From Actinomycetes bacterium (lineage in GTDB: Bacteria; Actinomycetota; Thermoleophilia; Gaiellales; F1-60-MAGs149): a stretch of DNA of 64,000 bases. The stretch is from the NCBI GenBank assembly GCA_025360225.1, contig JANYCN010000064.1, forward strand, positions 1 to 64,000. Direction: 5' to 3'. A program made the translations under genes and the position numbers. Below are positions 50,750 to 59,714 of the stretch, piece after piece (within the stretch, counting starts at the first letter, position 1; each line of letters begins with the position of its first letter). A model generated the notes under the pieces. It saw nothing but the letters and a program-made list of their open reading frames with translations. It was not told the DNA's origin and made no database searches.

Positions 50750-53091
50750 GACCGCCGCGCCGCACCGCCGGTCGCACGGCGTTCGCCGGTGGACTGGTCG
50801 CCGCTGGCGCGCTCGCGGCTGCGCGGCGCGCGTACCGCTCAAGCCTGCCGCGTCACGACGGCGTCCTGCACCTGCCGGGCCTCTCGGCCCCGGTCTCGGT
50901 GGTGCGGGACGCGAACGGCACACCCCACGTCCGCGCCGTCGCCGAGCGTGACGCGATCGCCGCGCTCGGCTTCTGTCACGCACAGGACCGGCTGTTTCAG
51001 ATGGAGCTGCTACGCCGGCTGACCCGTGGACGGCTCGCCGAGCTGGTCGGCAAGGCCGGGCTCGAGACCGACCGCTACGTGCGGATCCTCGGTCTCGGCG
51101 ACTCAGCGGACGGGGAGGCGGCGAGCCTCACCGGCGACGACCGGACGTTCCTTCTCGCGTACTGCGCCGGGGTGAACGCATGGCTCGAGTCGCCTGCCTT
51201 CCGTCTGCCGGTCGAGCTGCGCGCGCTGCTGGCCGGGCGACCGGCACGCTGGGAGCCGGGGGATGCGCTCCTGCCGATCCGCTTCCTCGCGCTCACGCTC
51301 GGCATGAACTGGGAGGCGGAGCTCGTGCGGGCGCGGTTGCAGGAGCGGCTCGGCGAGCGGCTCGATGCGCTCGATCCCGGGTACCCGGCGACCGGCATCA
51401 CGACGATCCCCGACGCCGCGATCACGGCGGTCGCAGCGGCGATCCGCACGCGCTCGCGAATCGGCGGGCCCGCGTCTGGATCGAACAACTGGGTGCTCGA
51501 CGGCTCGCGAACGACGACCGGCTCGCCGATCCTTGCGAACGACCCGCACCTCGGGCTGCAGGCCCCGGCCGTCTGGTACGTCGCCGACCTCGCCTGGGAC
51601 GGTGGACGGGCGGCCGGCGCCACCGTGGCCGGGCTGCCCGCGGTCGTGATCGGCCAGTCCACGCACGCCGCCTGGGGCTTCACGAACACGATGGCCGACA
51701 CGCAGGACCTGTTCCGCATCGACCTCACGACCGAGCCACACACGACGCGTCGTGAGGAGATCGTGGTGCGCGGGCGGCGCCAAGCACACGTCGAGGAGGT
51801 CGTCGTGACCCGCCACGGGCCGGTCGTCACGCCGCTCGCGCCGGGTGAGCGCACGGCCTTCGCGCTCAGCTGGACGGCGCTTGCGCCCGGACGCACCGTC
51901 CAGGCGTTCCGCGCGTTGCCGGTGGCGCGGACCGGCGACGAGGTCGTCGCCGCGCTCGAGGGCATCTCGGGCACCGTGTTGAACTGCGTGTGGGCGACGG
52001 TCGACGGAGAGGTTGGCTACCAGATGATCGGCGGCCCGATCCCGATCCGCGGACGCGGCGACGGACGCCTGCCACAGGACGGTTCCGACGCCGCTGCTGG
52101 TTGGGTCGGGACGATCCCGTACGGCGACCTCCCGGCGTGGCGCGCGCCCGCCGCCGGCGCGATCGTCACGGCGAACAACCGCATCGTCTCGGACGAGTAC
52201 CCGTACCCGATCTCTCGTGAGTGGCTCGCGCCGTACCGCGCGGAGCGGATCGGGGAGCTGCTCGCGGCGCGCGAACGCCACTCCGTCGACGACTGCGCTG
52301 CGATCCAGGTCGACGTCCGCTCGCTCCCGCTCGGACGGCTCGCCCGTCTGCTTGCGAGCACCCGCGGCGCGACGGCGATCGAGGCGCAGGCCCTCTCTCT
52401 GCTCGGCGGGTGGGACGGCGAGATGTCGACCGGTTCCGTCGCCGCGTCCGTCGCCGCGACCTGGCACCGACACCTCGTGGACGACGTCTTCGCGGAGGTC
52501 GGCGGCGAGCTTGACCACTTCCTCGCTGTCAGCGGCTTCTCGGCAGTGACGGCGAACACCTCGTTCTTCGGGCAGATCACACCAGCGCTGCTCGGACTGC
52601 TCGAGAGCCGCGAGGACGCGTGGTTCGGCGACGGACGGACGTGGGACGGGGTCGCGGCGAAGACCCTCGAACGCGCGTGCCGCGAGCTCGAAAGGCGGCT
52701 CGGTCCCGACCTCACAGCGTGGACGTGGGGCGAGCTGCACACGCTCGAGCTCGCGCACCCGCTCGGTACGATCCCCGGGCTCGGACGGCTCCTCGGCCGT
52801 GGCCCGATGCCGCTGCCGGGCGACACCGACACCGTCTGGGTCGGCTGGCAACCGCCGCCCGGGCGGGGTGCCATGCCGGTCACGACAGGGCCCGGCGTGC
52901 GGTTCATCGCCGACCTCGCAGACCCTGATAACACGCGCATCGTGCTCTGCGGCGGGCAGTCCGGCCACCCGGCGAGCGGCGCCTATGACGATCAGTTGAC
53001 CGACTGGCTGCTCGGGCGGACGCGCCGGCTGCACTGGTCGGACGGAGCGATCGCCGCTGCCGCCGTGGCCACGCTGACGCTCGAGCCGTAG
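50746..53091 (+). CDS. penicillin acylase family protein
   Basis: This is a 781-aa N-terminal nucleophile hydrolase precursor. An N-terminal hydrophobic segment (AFAGGLVAAGALAAA) should send it to or across the membrane. The alpha part contains RDANGTPHVRA and GFCHAQDRLFQMEL. The self-cleavage site is before the Ser of GSNNWVLDG (about residue 246), and ILANDPHLGLQAPAVWY follows. Family members cleave penicillins, cephalosporins or acyl-homoserine lactones, or have unknown amide substrates. GTG start overlapping the upstream stop. Confidence 0.92.
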   Translation: MRPPRRTAGRTAFAGGLVAAGALAAARRAYRSSLPRHDGVLHLPGLSAPVSVVRDANGTPHVRAVAERDAIAALGFCHAQDRLFQMELLRRLTRGRLAELVGKAGLETDRYVRILGLGDSADGEAASLTGDDRTFLLAYCAGVNAWLESPAFRLPVELRALLAGRPARWEPGDALLPIRFLALTLGMNWEAELVRARLQERLGERLDALDPGYPATGITTIPDAAITAVAAAIRTRSRIGGPASGSNNWVLDGSRTTTGSPILANDPHLGLQAPAVWYVADLAWDGGRAAGATVAGLPAVVIGQSTHAAWGFTNTMADTQDLFRIDLTTEPHTTRREEIVVRGRRQAHVEEVVVTRHGPVVTPLAPGERTAFALSWTALAPGRTVQAFRALPVARTGDEVVAALEGISGTVLNCVWATVDGEVGYQMIGGPIPIRGRGDGRLPQDGSDAAAGWVGTIPYGDLPAWRAPAAGAIVTANNRIVSDEYPYPISREWLAPYRAERIGELLAARERHSVDDCAAIQVDVRSLPLGRLARLLASTRGATAIEAQALSLLGGWDGEMSTGSVAASVAATWHRHLVDDVFAEVGGELDHFLAVSGFSAVTANTSFFGQITPALLGLLESREDAWFGDGRTWDGVAAKTLERACRELERRLGPDLTAWTWGELHTLELAHPLGTIPGLGRLLGRGPMPLPGDTDTVWVGWQPPPGRGAMPVTTGPGVRFIADLADPDNTRIVLCGGQSGHPASGAYDDQLTDWLLGRTRRLHWSDGAIAAAAVATLTLEP

Positions 53092-53101
53092 GCGCGGAAT
53101 C

Positions 53102-53923
53102 GTGCCGCCCGCGGCTCTGGTCCTCGCTCTGTCGGCCGCAGCGCTGCACGCCGCCTGGAACCTGTTGCTCGCACGCGCACGCGACACCGAGGCCGCCACC
53201 GCGGTCGCGCTCGTAGCGGCAGAGATCGCGTTCGCCCCGGTGGCGATCGGCCAGTGGCACGTCGATCGCGCTGCGGCTCCCTTCATCGTCGCTTCGGGCC
53301 TGCTCGAGCTCGCGTACGTGGCGCTCCTCGCGGCCGCCTACGCGCGCGGTCCGCTCACGATCGTGTACCCCGTGGCGCGCGGGACCGCTCCGGTGCTGAT
53401 CACCGTCGGGTCAGCCATCGCCCTCGGGATCGTGCCGAGCGCCCCGCAGATCCTCGGCGTCGTCGCGGTCGCAGCCGGCGTCATGCTCGTACGCGGGCTC
53501 CGTCGCGGGGTCGCGGTACGCGAGCTCGCTCTGCCGCTCGCCGTCGCCTGCACCATCGCCGGGTACACCCTGGTCGATCGCAGCGGGATCCAGCACGCCG
53601 CCGCGATCCCCTACTTCGAGCTGACCGGGCTGATCACGTGCAGCTACCCGGTGATCATCGCGTACCGCCGCGGGCTTCCGGCGATCACGAACGAGCTGCG
53701 TTGGTCGTCGCTCGTTGCCGGGGTGGCGATGTTCGGCGCGTACGCGCTCGTGCTTGCCGCCCTTCGCATCGCACCTCCCGGCCCGGTGTCAGCGGTGCGG
53801 GAGTCGAGCGTCGTCGTCGCGACCCTGCTCGGCGCCGCGTTCCTCGGCGAACGCGTCGGCCGTGGGCGCCTGATCGGTGCGGTCCTCGTCACCGCCGGTG
53901 TGGTGGTGATCGCGCTTAGCTGA
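53102..53923 (+). CDS. EamA/DMT family transporter
   Basis: This 273-aa protein has about ten hydrophobic helices in two EamA repeats (ALSAAALHAAWNLLLARA and TIAGYTLVDRSG). RGTAPVLITVGSA and GPVSAVRESSVV are typical of the metabolite exporter group. The substrate is unknown. It starts at GTG 10 bases after the penicillin acylase gene, and its last 8 bases overlap the convergent FAD-linked oxidase-like gene. Confidence 0.85.
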   Translation: MPPAALVLALSAAALHAAWNLLLARARDTEAATAVALVAAEIAFAPVAIGQWHVDRAAAPFIVASGLLELAYVALLAAAYARGPLTIVYPVARGTAPVLITVGSAIALGIVPSAPQILGVVAVAAGVMLVRGLRRGVAVRELALPLAVACTIAGYTLVDRSGIQHAAAIPYFELTGLITCSYPVIIAYRRGLPAITNELRWSSLVAGVAMFGAYALVLAALRIAPPGPVSAVRESSVVVATLLGAAFLGERVGRGRLIGAVLVTAGVVVIALS

Positions 53924-54812
53924 GCGTGCGCGTGAGCAGCAGCGCGCCGTGCGGCCCAACGCCGAGGACCTGGCGCCCACGCCACGCAGTCCCCGGCTCA
54001 GGATCAAGCTCGAGCGCCGCCGGAAACGAGCTCCACGGGTGCCAGGAGGAGGTGGTCGCGATGCGGATGCCGCTCGCGGCGAGCACGCGGGCAACGCGCG
54101 GCACCTCGTACCGCGACGCCGCCCATGCACGGGCGACGTTCTGGCCACACTCCCGCCCGCCGAGGCCCTGCCGCGCAACGGCGGTCTCGAGGCGCGCCGC
54201 CGCCTCGCCGGCGTCCCCGGCAACGATGATGATCGCTAGCGCACCGCCAGCGACCGGGCCACCGTCGAGCGTCGGCTGCCCGGCGAGCGCCAGCAACAGC
54301 TCGCTCTCGGCGGGATCGGCAACGAAGGCGATCTCCGGCAAGGCCCCACCTTGGGCCAGCACCCGGAGACCGGCAACGCCCTCCGCGAAGGTCGCGTAGG
54401 CGAGGCCCCGACCCGCCTGCGCCGCCGGGCGCGGCCGACAGGCGAGCAGCAGCTGTTGCTCGCGACGGGCGAGGAGCAGCGACGCGAACCCTGGTCCGCT
54501 CGCTCCGGCTCCCGGCGCGTCACCCGCCACGAGCTCCGCGACGCTCGCCAGCTCGTACTCCTCGGGAAACACTCCAAGCGTCAGGCCGTGCTCGCGGGCC
54601 CGTCCCTCGACCGCAGCCGCGACGATCGAGCCGTCCGCCCAGACCGCGCGGGCGGCCTCGTCAGCCTCCACCGCCCCGACGGCGACGGCGGTCGGGCGTT
54701 GGGCGACTGGCGCCGAGGTTCCGTCGAGCCCGAACGATCTCGCCCAGGTCAGCGCTGCAAAGGACGATTCCACGGTCGGAAGAGTATCGAGAGGTACAGG
54801 AACCAATTTCAC
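53916..54812 (-). CDS. short FAD-linked oxidase-like protein
   Basis: This 298-aa protein resembles the C-terminal half of FAD-linked oxidases of the alkyl-DHAP synthase/glycolate oxidase type. REHGLTLGVFPEEYELASVA recalls the LGHFPQSFE region, LPEIAFVADPAESELLLAL is in the middle, and YEVPRVARVLAASGI lies near the end. The N-terminal FAD-binding domain and the Gly-rich GGW segment are missing, so it may not bind FAD. GTG start with GGAGG 8 bases upstream. It could be a degenerate or specialised relative. Confidence 0.45.
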   Translation of the reverse strand: MKLVPVPLDTLPTVESSFAALTWARSFGLDGTSAPVAQRPTAVAVGAVEADEAARAVWADGSIVAAAVEGRAREHGLTLGVFPEEYELASVAELVAGDAPGAGASGPGFASLLLARREQQLLLACRPRPAAQAGRGLAYATFAEGVAGLRVLAQGGALPEIAFVADPAESELLLALAGQPTLDGGPVAGGALAIIIVAGDAGEAAARLETAVARQGLGGRECGQNVARAWAASRYEVPRVARVLAASGIRIATTSSWHPWSSFPAALELDPEPGTAWRGRQVLGVGPHGALLLTRTLS

Positions 54813-54889
54813 TGAATAGTCCTCCAGCTTTCGTGCATAATGGTGATGGTCGCGCGAGCGGCGCGCGCCCGTGACGGGAGGCGGTAGAG

Positions 54890-57772
54890 GTGAGACGAGG
54901 AACACGAGTCGCGATCGGCATTGGATCGATCGTGGCCGTTGGCGCGGTCGCGGCGGTCGCGACGCGCCAGCATGCGACGCGGCACGCAGCGCCAGCACGA
55001 TCAGCGAGGCAGGCGATCAACTATCACTCGAAGGCGGTGATCCACGAGAAGCTCGGCAGCGGTGAGGCAGAGCAGGGCGGGCTCGGGTCGCCGATCGAGC
55101 AGACGAACGACAACCGCGCGTACCCCGCGTCGACCGTCGCTCCGCGGCAGGCAGCGGCGAGCAGGGCGGCGTTCGTGCGGGCCTATGGCCGCACCGCGAA
55201 GGCGCGCGCGACCGCGCGCCATCGTCATCTCGCAGCGTCGGCGACGCCGCTCGGTGGGCAGTGGAAGGACATCTCGCCGAACAGCGCGGTCGTCCCCGCC
55301 CCCGTGACGTACACCGGCAAGGCGACGACCAACGCCGGACGCGTGACGACGATCCTCGTCGACCGCAACTGTGCGGGCAGCGACTGTCGCGTCTGGGTCG
55401 GCGCTGCCGGCGGTGGCGTGTGGGCAACGGAGAACGGCCTCGCCAACAGCCCCGAGTGGAAGCCCGCCTCCGTGGGCCTCACATCGAACGCGATCGGCTC
55501 GCTGCTCCAGGACCCGACCGACCGGACCGGCCGCACGCTGTACGTGGGCACCGGTGAGCCGAACGGCTCTGGCGACTCCGAGGCGGGCGTTGGCCTGTTC
55601 AAGTCGACCGACCTTGGCGCGCACTGGACGCTCGTCCCTGGCAGCGTTCCGGTGTCCGCGGGCCGCTCGATCGCGACCGTCGCCGTTGACCCGGCGAACG
55701 CGCGCCACATCCTCATCGGCACCGCCGTCGCCCGCGCTGGCAACGCCGCCGTGCAGGGTGGACGCTTCACGCCAGCCGGCGCGCCGGACGTCGGCATCTA
55801 CGAGTCGACGGACGGCGGCGCAACGTTCGCGCTGGCGTTCAGCCAGCCAGGCGACACCGTGATCCCTGGCACGTCGAACGGCACGGACTTCTTCGCGGGT
55901 GGCATCGACAACATCCAGTTCGACCGCACGGCGCTCGTCGCCGGCCAGCCCTCGCGCGCCTACGCCTCGACGTTCGCCTACGGCGTGTGGCGCTCGGACG
56001 CGGTCGACGAGGCCGGTGACGCGGCCTGGAAGCCGATCTTCACCTCGCCATTCATCGCCGACAGCGCCGCGTCACGGTCGTCGATGGCTCTCGCACCGAT
56101 CGGCTCGAAGCTGCGCATCTACGTTGGCGACGCCGGCTACGGCCCGCCGCCGAACTACCCGGATGCCTCCGCGCTGTTCCGCGTCGACGACGCGAACGTG
56201 CCCGCCGGCAGCCTGACGGACGGCACGAACAACCCGGGCTGGACGAGCCTGTCCGACCCGACGCCTGGCACTCCCGGCAACTCGTCCTGGAGCTTCTGCG
56301 GCGGCCAGTGCTCCTACGACATGCCGGTGGCCTCGCCGCCTGGCGCGCCGGACAACGTCTGGATCGGCGGCCAGATGCAGTACGACGAGATCTTCACCGC
56401 GCACCAGCCGTCGAACGGCCGCGCCGTGCAGCGCTCAACGGACGCAGGCGCCTCGTTCACAGACATGACGAACGATGCGACCGGCCCCGCGCCGCTCGGC
56501 ATGCATCCCGACCAGCACGCGATCGCGTTCGTTCCGGGACACCCGGACATCGCGTTCCTCGGCTCGGACGGCGGCGTCGTCCGCACGAGCGGCTCGTTCG
56601 TCGACACGTCGGCTGACTGCGACCTTCGCGGCCTCGTCGGGCCGCAGCTGAGCGAGTGCAAGAACAGCCTGAAGGCGATCCCGACGCGCATCTTCAGCCT
56701 CAACCAGACGCTGCGCACGCTGCAGTTCCAGAGCCTCACGGTGAGCCCGACCAACCCGGAGCACGACATCATCGGCGGCACCCAGGACAACGGCACGTGG
56801 GCCCTCGACGGTTCCGGCGCCGGCTTCGAGTCGGTCGGCGGCGACGGCGGCCTCTCGGCGATCGACCGTGGCGGCGTGACGCGCATCCACACCTACTACG
56901 ACGCACAGGTCGACGTCAACTTCAACGGCAACGACCCGCTCGCCTGGGACTGGATCTCCGACCCGTTCTTCTCCGGCGCTGCAGCGGCAGAGGCACGCTC
57001 GTTCTACATCCCCGTCGCAGCCGATCAGGCCGCTGCCGGGACGCTCTACGCCGGGCTCGGCCACGTCTACCGCACCCGGGACAACGGCGGCGACCAGGCA
57101 GCGATCGCCGCCAACTGCAACGAGCTCGCCTTCACGGGAGCGATCCAGTGTGGCGATTGGACGGCGATGGGCGAGAACCTCGCTACCGGCTCCTTCACCG
57201 TACCGGCGGGCACGCCCGGCCGCTCGGGAGCGAGCTTCGTCGCCGTGATCCAGCGGGCGACCGACGCATCGACGATGTGGGCAGCGACGCGCCGTGGACG
57301 GATCTTCGTCTCGAAGAACGTCAACGCTGCGGACGCCGACGTCCACTTCAACCGCATCGACACGGCGGCAACGCCGGGACGGTTCATCAGCGGCATCACC
57401 GTTGACCCGAAGGACGCGAACCACGCCTGGATCACGTACTCCGGCTACGACGCCTACTCGCTCGCCGTCGGTGGCGCCACGGGCCACGTGCTCGAGGCCC
57501 GCTACAACCCGGCGACGGGGTCGGCGACGTTCACGAACCTGTCGATGGACATCGGTGACACCCCGGTCCTCTCGATCGCCCGCGACGCTCGTACCGGCGA
57601 CCTGTACGCCGGCACGGACTGGGGCGTCCTACGGCTCGCGCGTGGCGGCTCGAGCTGGCAGACCGCCGGCGTCGGCATGCCGCCGGTCCAGGCATACAGC
57701 GTGGCGATCGCGCACAACACGCTGTACGTCGGCACCCATGGCCGCGGCGCCTGGACGTTGGCGCTGCGTTAG
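54890..57772 (+). CDS. large secreted Asp-box (BNR-like) beta-propeller protein
   Basis: This 960-aa protein has an N-terminal signal/anchor (IGIGSIVAVGAVAAVATR). Repeated Asp-box-like motifs follow, such as FKSTDLGAHWTLV, YESTDGGATFALAF, QRSTDAGASFTDM and YVGTGEPNGSG, spread along the chain as in sialidase- or VPS10-type propellers. Cysteine pairs (DRNCAGSDCRVW, SFCGGQCSYDM) suggest disulfides. No catalytic residues can be assigned, so it may bind polymers rather than cut them. GTG start with GGGAGG 8 bases upstream and a possible CATAAT -10 at 54836. Confidence 0.75.
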   Translation: MRRGTRVAIGIGSIVAVGAVAAVATRQHATRHAAPARSARQAINYHSKAVIHEKLGSGEAEQGGLGSPIEQTNDNRAYPASTVAPRQAAASRAAFVRAYGRTAKARATARHRHLAASATPLGGQWKDISPNSAVVPAPVTYTGKATTNAGRVTTILVDRNCAGSDCRVWVGAAGGGVWATENGLANSPEWKPASVGLTSNAIGSLLQDPTDRTGRTLYVGTGEPNGSGDSEAGVGLFKSTDLGAHWTLVPGSVPVSAGRSIATVAVDPANARHILIGTAVARAGNAAVQGGRFTPAGAPDVGIYESTDGGATFALAFSQPGDTVIPGTSNGTDFFAGGIDNIQFDRTALVAGQPSRAYASTFAYGVWRSDAVDEAGDAAWKPIFTSPFIADSAASRSSMALAPIGSKLRIYVGDAGYGPPPNYPDASALFRVDDANVPAGSLTDGTNNPGWTSLSDPTPGTPGNSSWSFCGGQCSYDMPVASPPGAPDNVWIGGQMQYDEIFTAHQPSNGRAVQRSTDAGASFTDMTNDATGPAPLGMHPDQHAIAFVPGHPDIAFLGSDGGVVRTSGSFVDTSADCDLRGLVGPQLSECKNSLKAIPTRIFSLNQTLRTLQFQSLTVSPTNPEHDIIGGTQDNGTWALDGSGAGFESVGGDGGLSAIDRGGVTRIHTYYDAQVDVNFNGNDPLAWDWISDPFFSGAAAAEARSFYIPVAADQAAAGTLYAGLGHVYRTRDNGGDQAAIAANCNELAFTGAIQCGDWTAMGENLATGSFTVPAGTPGRSGASFVAVIQRATDASTMWAATRRGRIFVSKNVNAADADVHFNRIDTAATPGRFISGITVDPKDANHAWITYSGYDAYSLAVGGATGHVLEARYNPATGSATFTNLSMDIGDTPVLSIARDARTGDLYAGTDWGVLRLARGGSSWQTAGVGMPPVQAYSVAIAHNTLYVGTHGRGAWTLALR

Positions 57773-57794
57773 GAGGCTAACGGCTTCCTAGGAG
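57768..57794. terminator. bidirectional hairpin between convergent genes
   Basis: GTTAG-GAGG-CTAAC and an overlapping TAGGAGGC/GCTTCCTA stem span the 15-base gap between the propeller gene and the acyl-CoA ligase gene. The stems are short and have no T run, so function as a terminator is uncertain. Confidence 0.35.
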
Positions 57795-59161
57795 CCCAGC
57801 TCGTCGAGCGACTCCCGCACCGCGGCCCGGCGCACCTTGCCGGTCGCGGTGCGGGGGAGCTCATCGACGAAACGGATCGACCGCGGGTAGCGGTACGGCG
57901 CCGAGACGTTCCGGGCGTGCTCCTGCAGGTCGGCGACGTGGTGGTCGTCGCCGACCTGCCCTGGGCGCAACACGACGTCGGCGTGCACGATCGCGCCCCG
58001 CACCGCGTCGCGCCGGCCGACGACGGCCGACTCGAGCACCGCAGGGTGCGACGCGAGCGCCTCCTCCACCTCGCCGGGCCCGATCCGGTACCCGGCAGAG
58101 GAGATCACGTCGTCGCGCCTGCCCTTGAACCATAGGCGGCCGTCCTCGTCACGCTCGACGAGGTCACCGGTGTGCCAGAGCCCGCCGGCGAGCTTGGCGC
58201 GGGTGGCGTCCTCGTCGTGCCAGTAGCCGCTGAACAGCGTCGGCAACGAGGCTGGCTCAGCGCAGAGCTCACCGTCGACGACGTGCACCGCCACGCCGGG
58301 CAGCGGGTGGCCCATCGAGCCGGGAACCGGCGCCTCCCCGACGAGAACACCGGTGACGGCACCCGTCTCGGTCTGCCCGTAGCCGTCACGGATGACGATC
58401 CCGTACGCCGCGCGCCACGCCTCGACCGTCGCCGCGTCAAGAGCCTCGCCAGCCGCAAGCGCCTCGCGCACGCCAGAGAGGTCACCGACCCCGAACGACC
58501 CCGCCTTCGCACAGAGCCGGTACTCGGTCGGCGCCATGCACACGACGTCGGGACGGACGGCGGCGAGCTCTGCAAGACGGCGGTCCGGGTCAAAGCGCAC
58601 CGCTGCCTGCAGGACGACCTCGGTGTCGTAGAGCTCGCCGGGGAGCCACACGTTGCGCAAGGACTTCGACCACCCCGTGCCGGCCGTGCACCAGACGCGA
58701 TCGCCGCCTCGCACGCCCATCCAGCGCTCGAGCTGCAGGCGATTTGCCTCCACGTACCGACGGGCGTGCAGCGCCCCCTTGGGCTTCCCCTCCGTCCCCG
58801 AGGTGTAGAGCAGGAACGCCGGCGCCTCGTCCGGGAGCGCAGGACGCGGCGCCTCGCCGGCGGCGAGCGGCACGTCTGCGACATCCACGAGGGCCAGAGC
58901 GGCGCCAGAACGATCGAGGCGGTCGGCGAGGTCGCGGTCGGTGAGCTGTTCCGGGCACGGCAGCGCGATCGCTCCGAGCCGGTAGAGCGCGCGGATCGTG
59001 CAGAGCCACTCGAGGCCCTTCGGCAGCCGAACAAGGACCACGTCGCCCGGACGAGCCCCGCGTTCGTACAACCCTGCGGCGACCCGGCGGGAGAGCTCGT
59101 CGACCTGCTCGGGCGAGACGCGATGGACGCCGCCGTCAGCATCGAGGACGGCGACCCTCAC
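57788..59161 (-). CDS. AMP-dependent acyl-CoA synthetase/ligase
   Basis: This is a 457-aa adenylate-forming enzyme. It has the P-loop FLLYTSGTEGKPKGAL, the aromatic DGYGQTETG, GLWHTGDLVERDEDGRLWF and FKGRRDD hinge. The C-terminal LPRTATGKVRR carries the catalytic Lys. The pattern is closest to medium-chain or benzoate-type acyl-CoA ligases. It overlaps the MaoC gene by 4 bases, so it is likely to activate an acid whose enoyl form MaoC hydrates. It is slightly short at the N-terminus. Confidence 0.9.
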   Translation of the reverse strand: MRVAVLDADGGVHRVSPEQVDELSRRVAAGLYERGARPGDVVLVRLPKGLEWLCTIRALYRLGAIALPCPEQLTDRDLADRLDRSGAALALVDVADVPLAAGEAPRPALPDEAPAFLLYTSGTEGKPKGALHARRYVEANRLQLERWMGVRGGDRVWCTAGTGWSKSLRNVWLPGELYDTEVVLQAAVRFDPDRRLAELAAVRPDVVCMAPTEYRLCAKAGSFGVGDLSGVREALAAGEALDAATVEAWRAAYGIVIRDGYGQTETGAVTGVLVGEAPVPGSMGHPLPGVAVHVVDGELCAEPASLPTLFSGYWHDEDATRAKLAGGLWHTGDLVERDEDGRLWFKGRRDDVISSAGYRIGPGEVEEALASHPAVLESAVVGRRDAVRGAIVHADVVLRPGQVGDDHHVADLQEHARNVSAPYRYPRSIRFVDELPRTATGKVRRAAVRESLDELGS

Positions 59162-59541
59162 GGCACGATGACCATCGCCGAGCCGGTGACGACGCAGCGG
59201 TCGCCGACGAACGCCTCGGTCGAGAGACCAGCGCGAGGGCCCGAGAGGTCGGTGACGACGACGACCACGCGCACGGCGTCGCCCGGGCGCACGGGCGCGC
59301 AGAACGTCAGCGTCTGGGAGAGGTAGATGGTGCCGGCTCCGGGAAGATCGGTGCCGATCACGGCAGAGATGAAGGCTCCGGTGAGCATCCCGTGGGCGAC
59401 CCGCCCGCGAAACCGCGTCGCGGCGGCAAGGTCGTCGACGAGGTGGACGGGGTTGTGGTCGTCCGAAGCAGTGGCGAACTGCTCGATCCGCTGGTCGGTA
59501 ACGAGGAACGTGCGTTCTGCGCGGTCGCCAAGCACCACCAT
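59158..59541 (-). CDS. MaoC-like (R)-enoyl-CoA hydratase
   Basis: This 127-aa hot-dog-fold protein carries the hydratase-2 catalytic set: Asp and His in FATASDDHNPVHLVD and a HGML turn. The family adds water to trans-2-enoyl-CoA to give (R)-3-hydroxyacyl-CoA. The ATG at 59541 is chosen because TAGACT ends 7 bases upstream; an earlier ATG at 59568 lies before that box. It is co-transcribed with the acyl-CoA ligase. Confidence 0.87.
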   Translation of the reverse strand: MVVLGDRAERTFLVTDQRIEQFATASDDHNPVHLVDDLAAATRFRGRVAHGMLTGAFISAVIGTDLPGAGTIYLSQTLTFCAPVRPGDAVRVVVVVTDLSGPRAGLSTEAFVGDRCVVTGSAMVIVP

Positions 59542-59548
59542 CGTGAGC

Positions 59549-59554
59549 AGTCTA
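59549..59554 (-). promoter_or_regulatory. -10 box of leaderless start at 59541
   Basis: On the minus strand, TAGACT is followed by 7 bases and ATG of the MaoC-like gene. Confidence 0.45.
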
Positions 59555-59637
59555 CGCCGCACGTTCACGCACGACGGAGTGACACGACGGCCACCGACCG
59601 CCTCCCGCCGACGTGCTCAGGCGCCCCGCCCGGGTCG

Positions 59638-59714
59638 CTAGTGGTCTGATTGTGAAATAGCGTGGGGTCATTCGCGCGCCTGATGACGCCGCCATTTGAC
59701 AATCACACCACTAG
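59638..59714. repeat. CTAGTGGT-family inverted-end element, 77 bp (short form)
   Basis: CTAGTGGTCTGATTGTGAAAT (left) and the complement of CTAGTGGTGTGATTGTCAAAT (right) differ at two positions. Only about 35 bases lie between them, so this copy lacks the interior of the 32228 and 41718 elements. The right CTAG gives the TAG stop of the MFS exporter gene. Confidence 0.85.
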
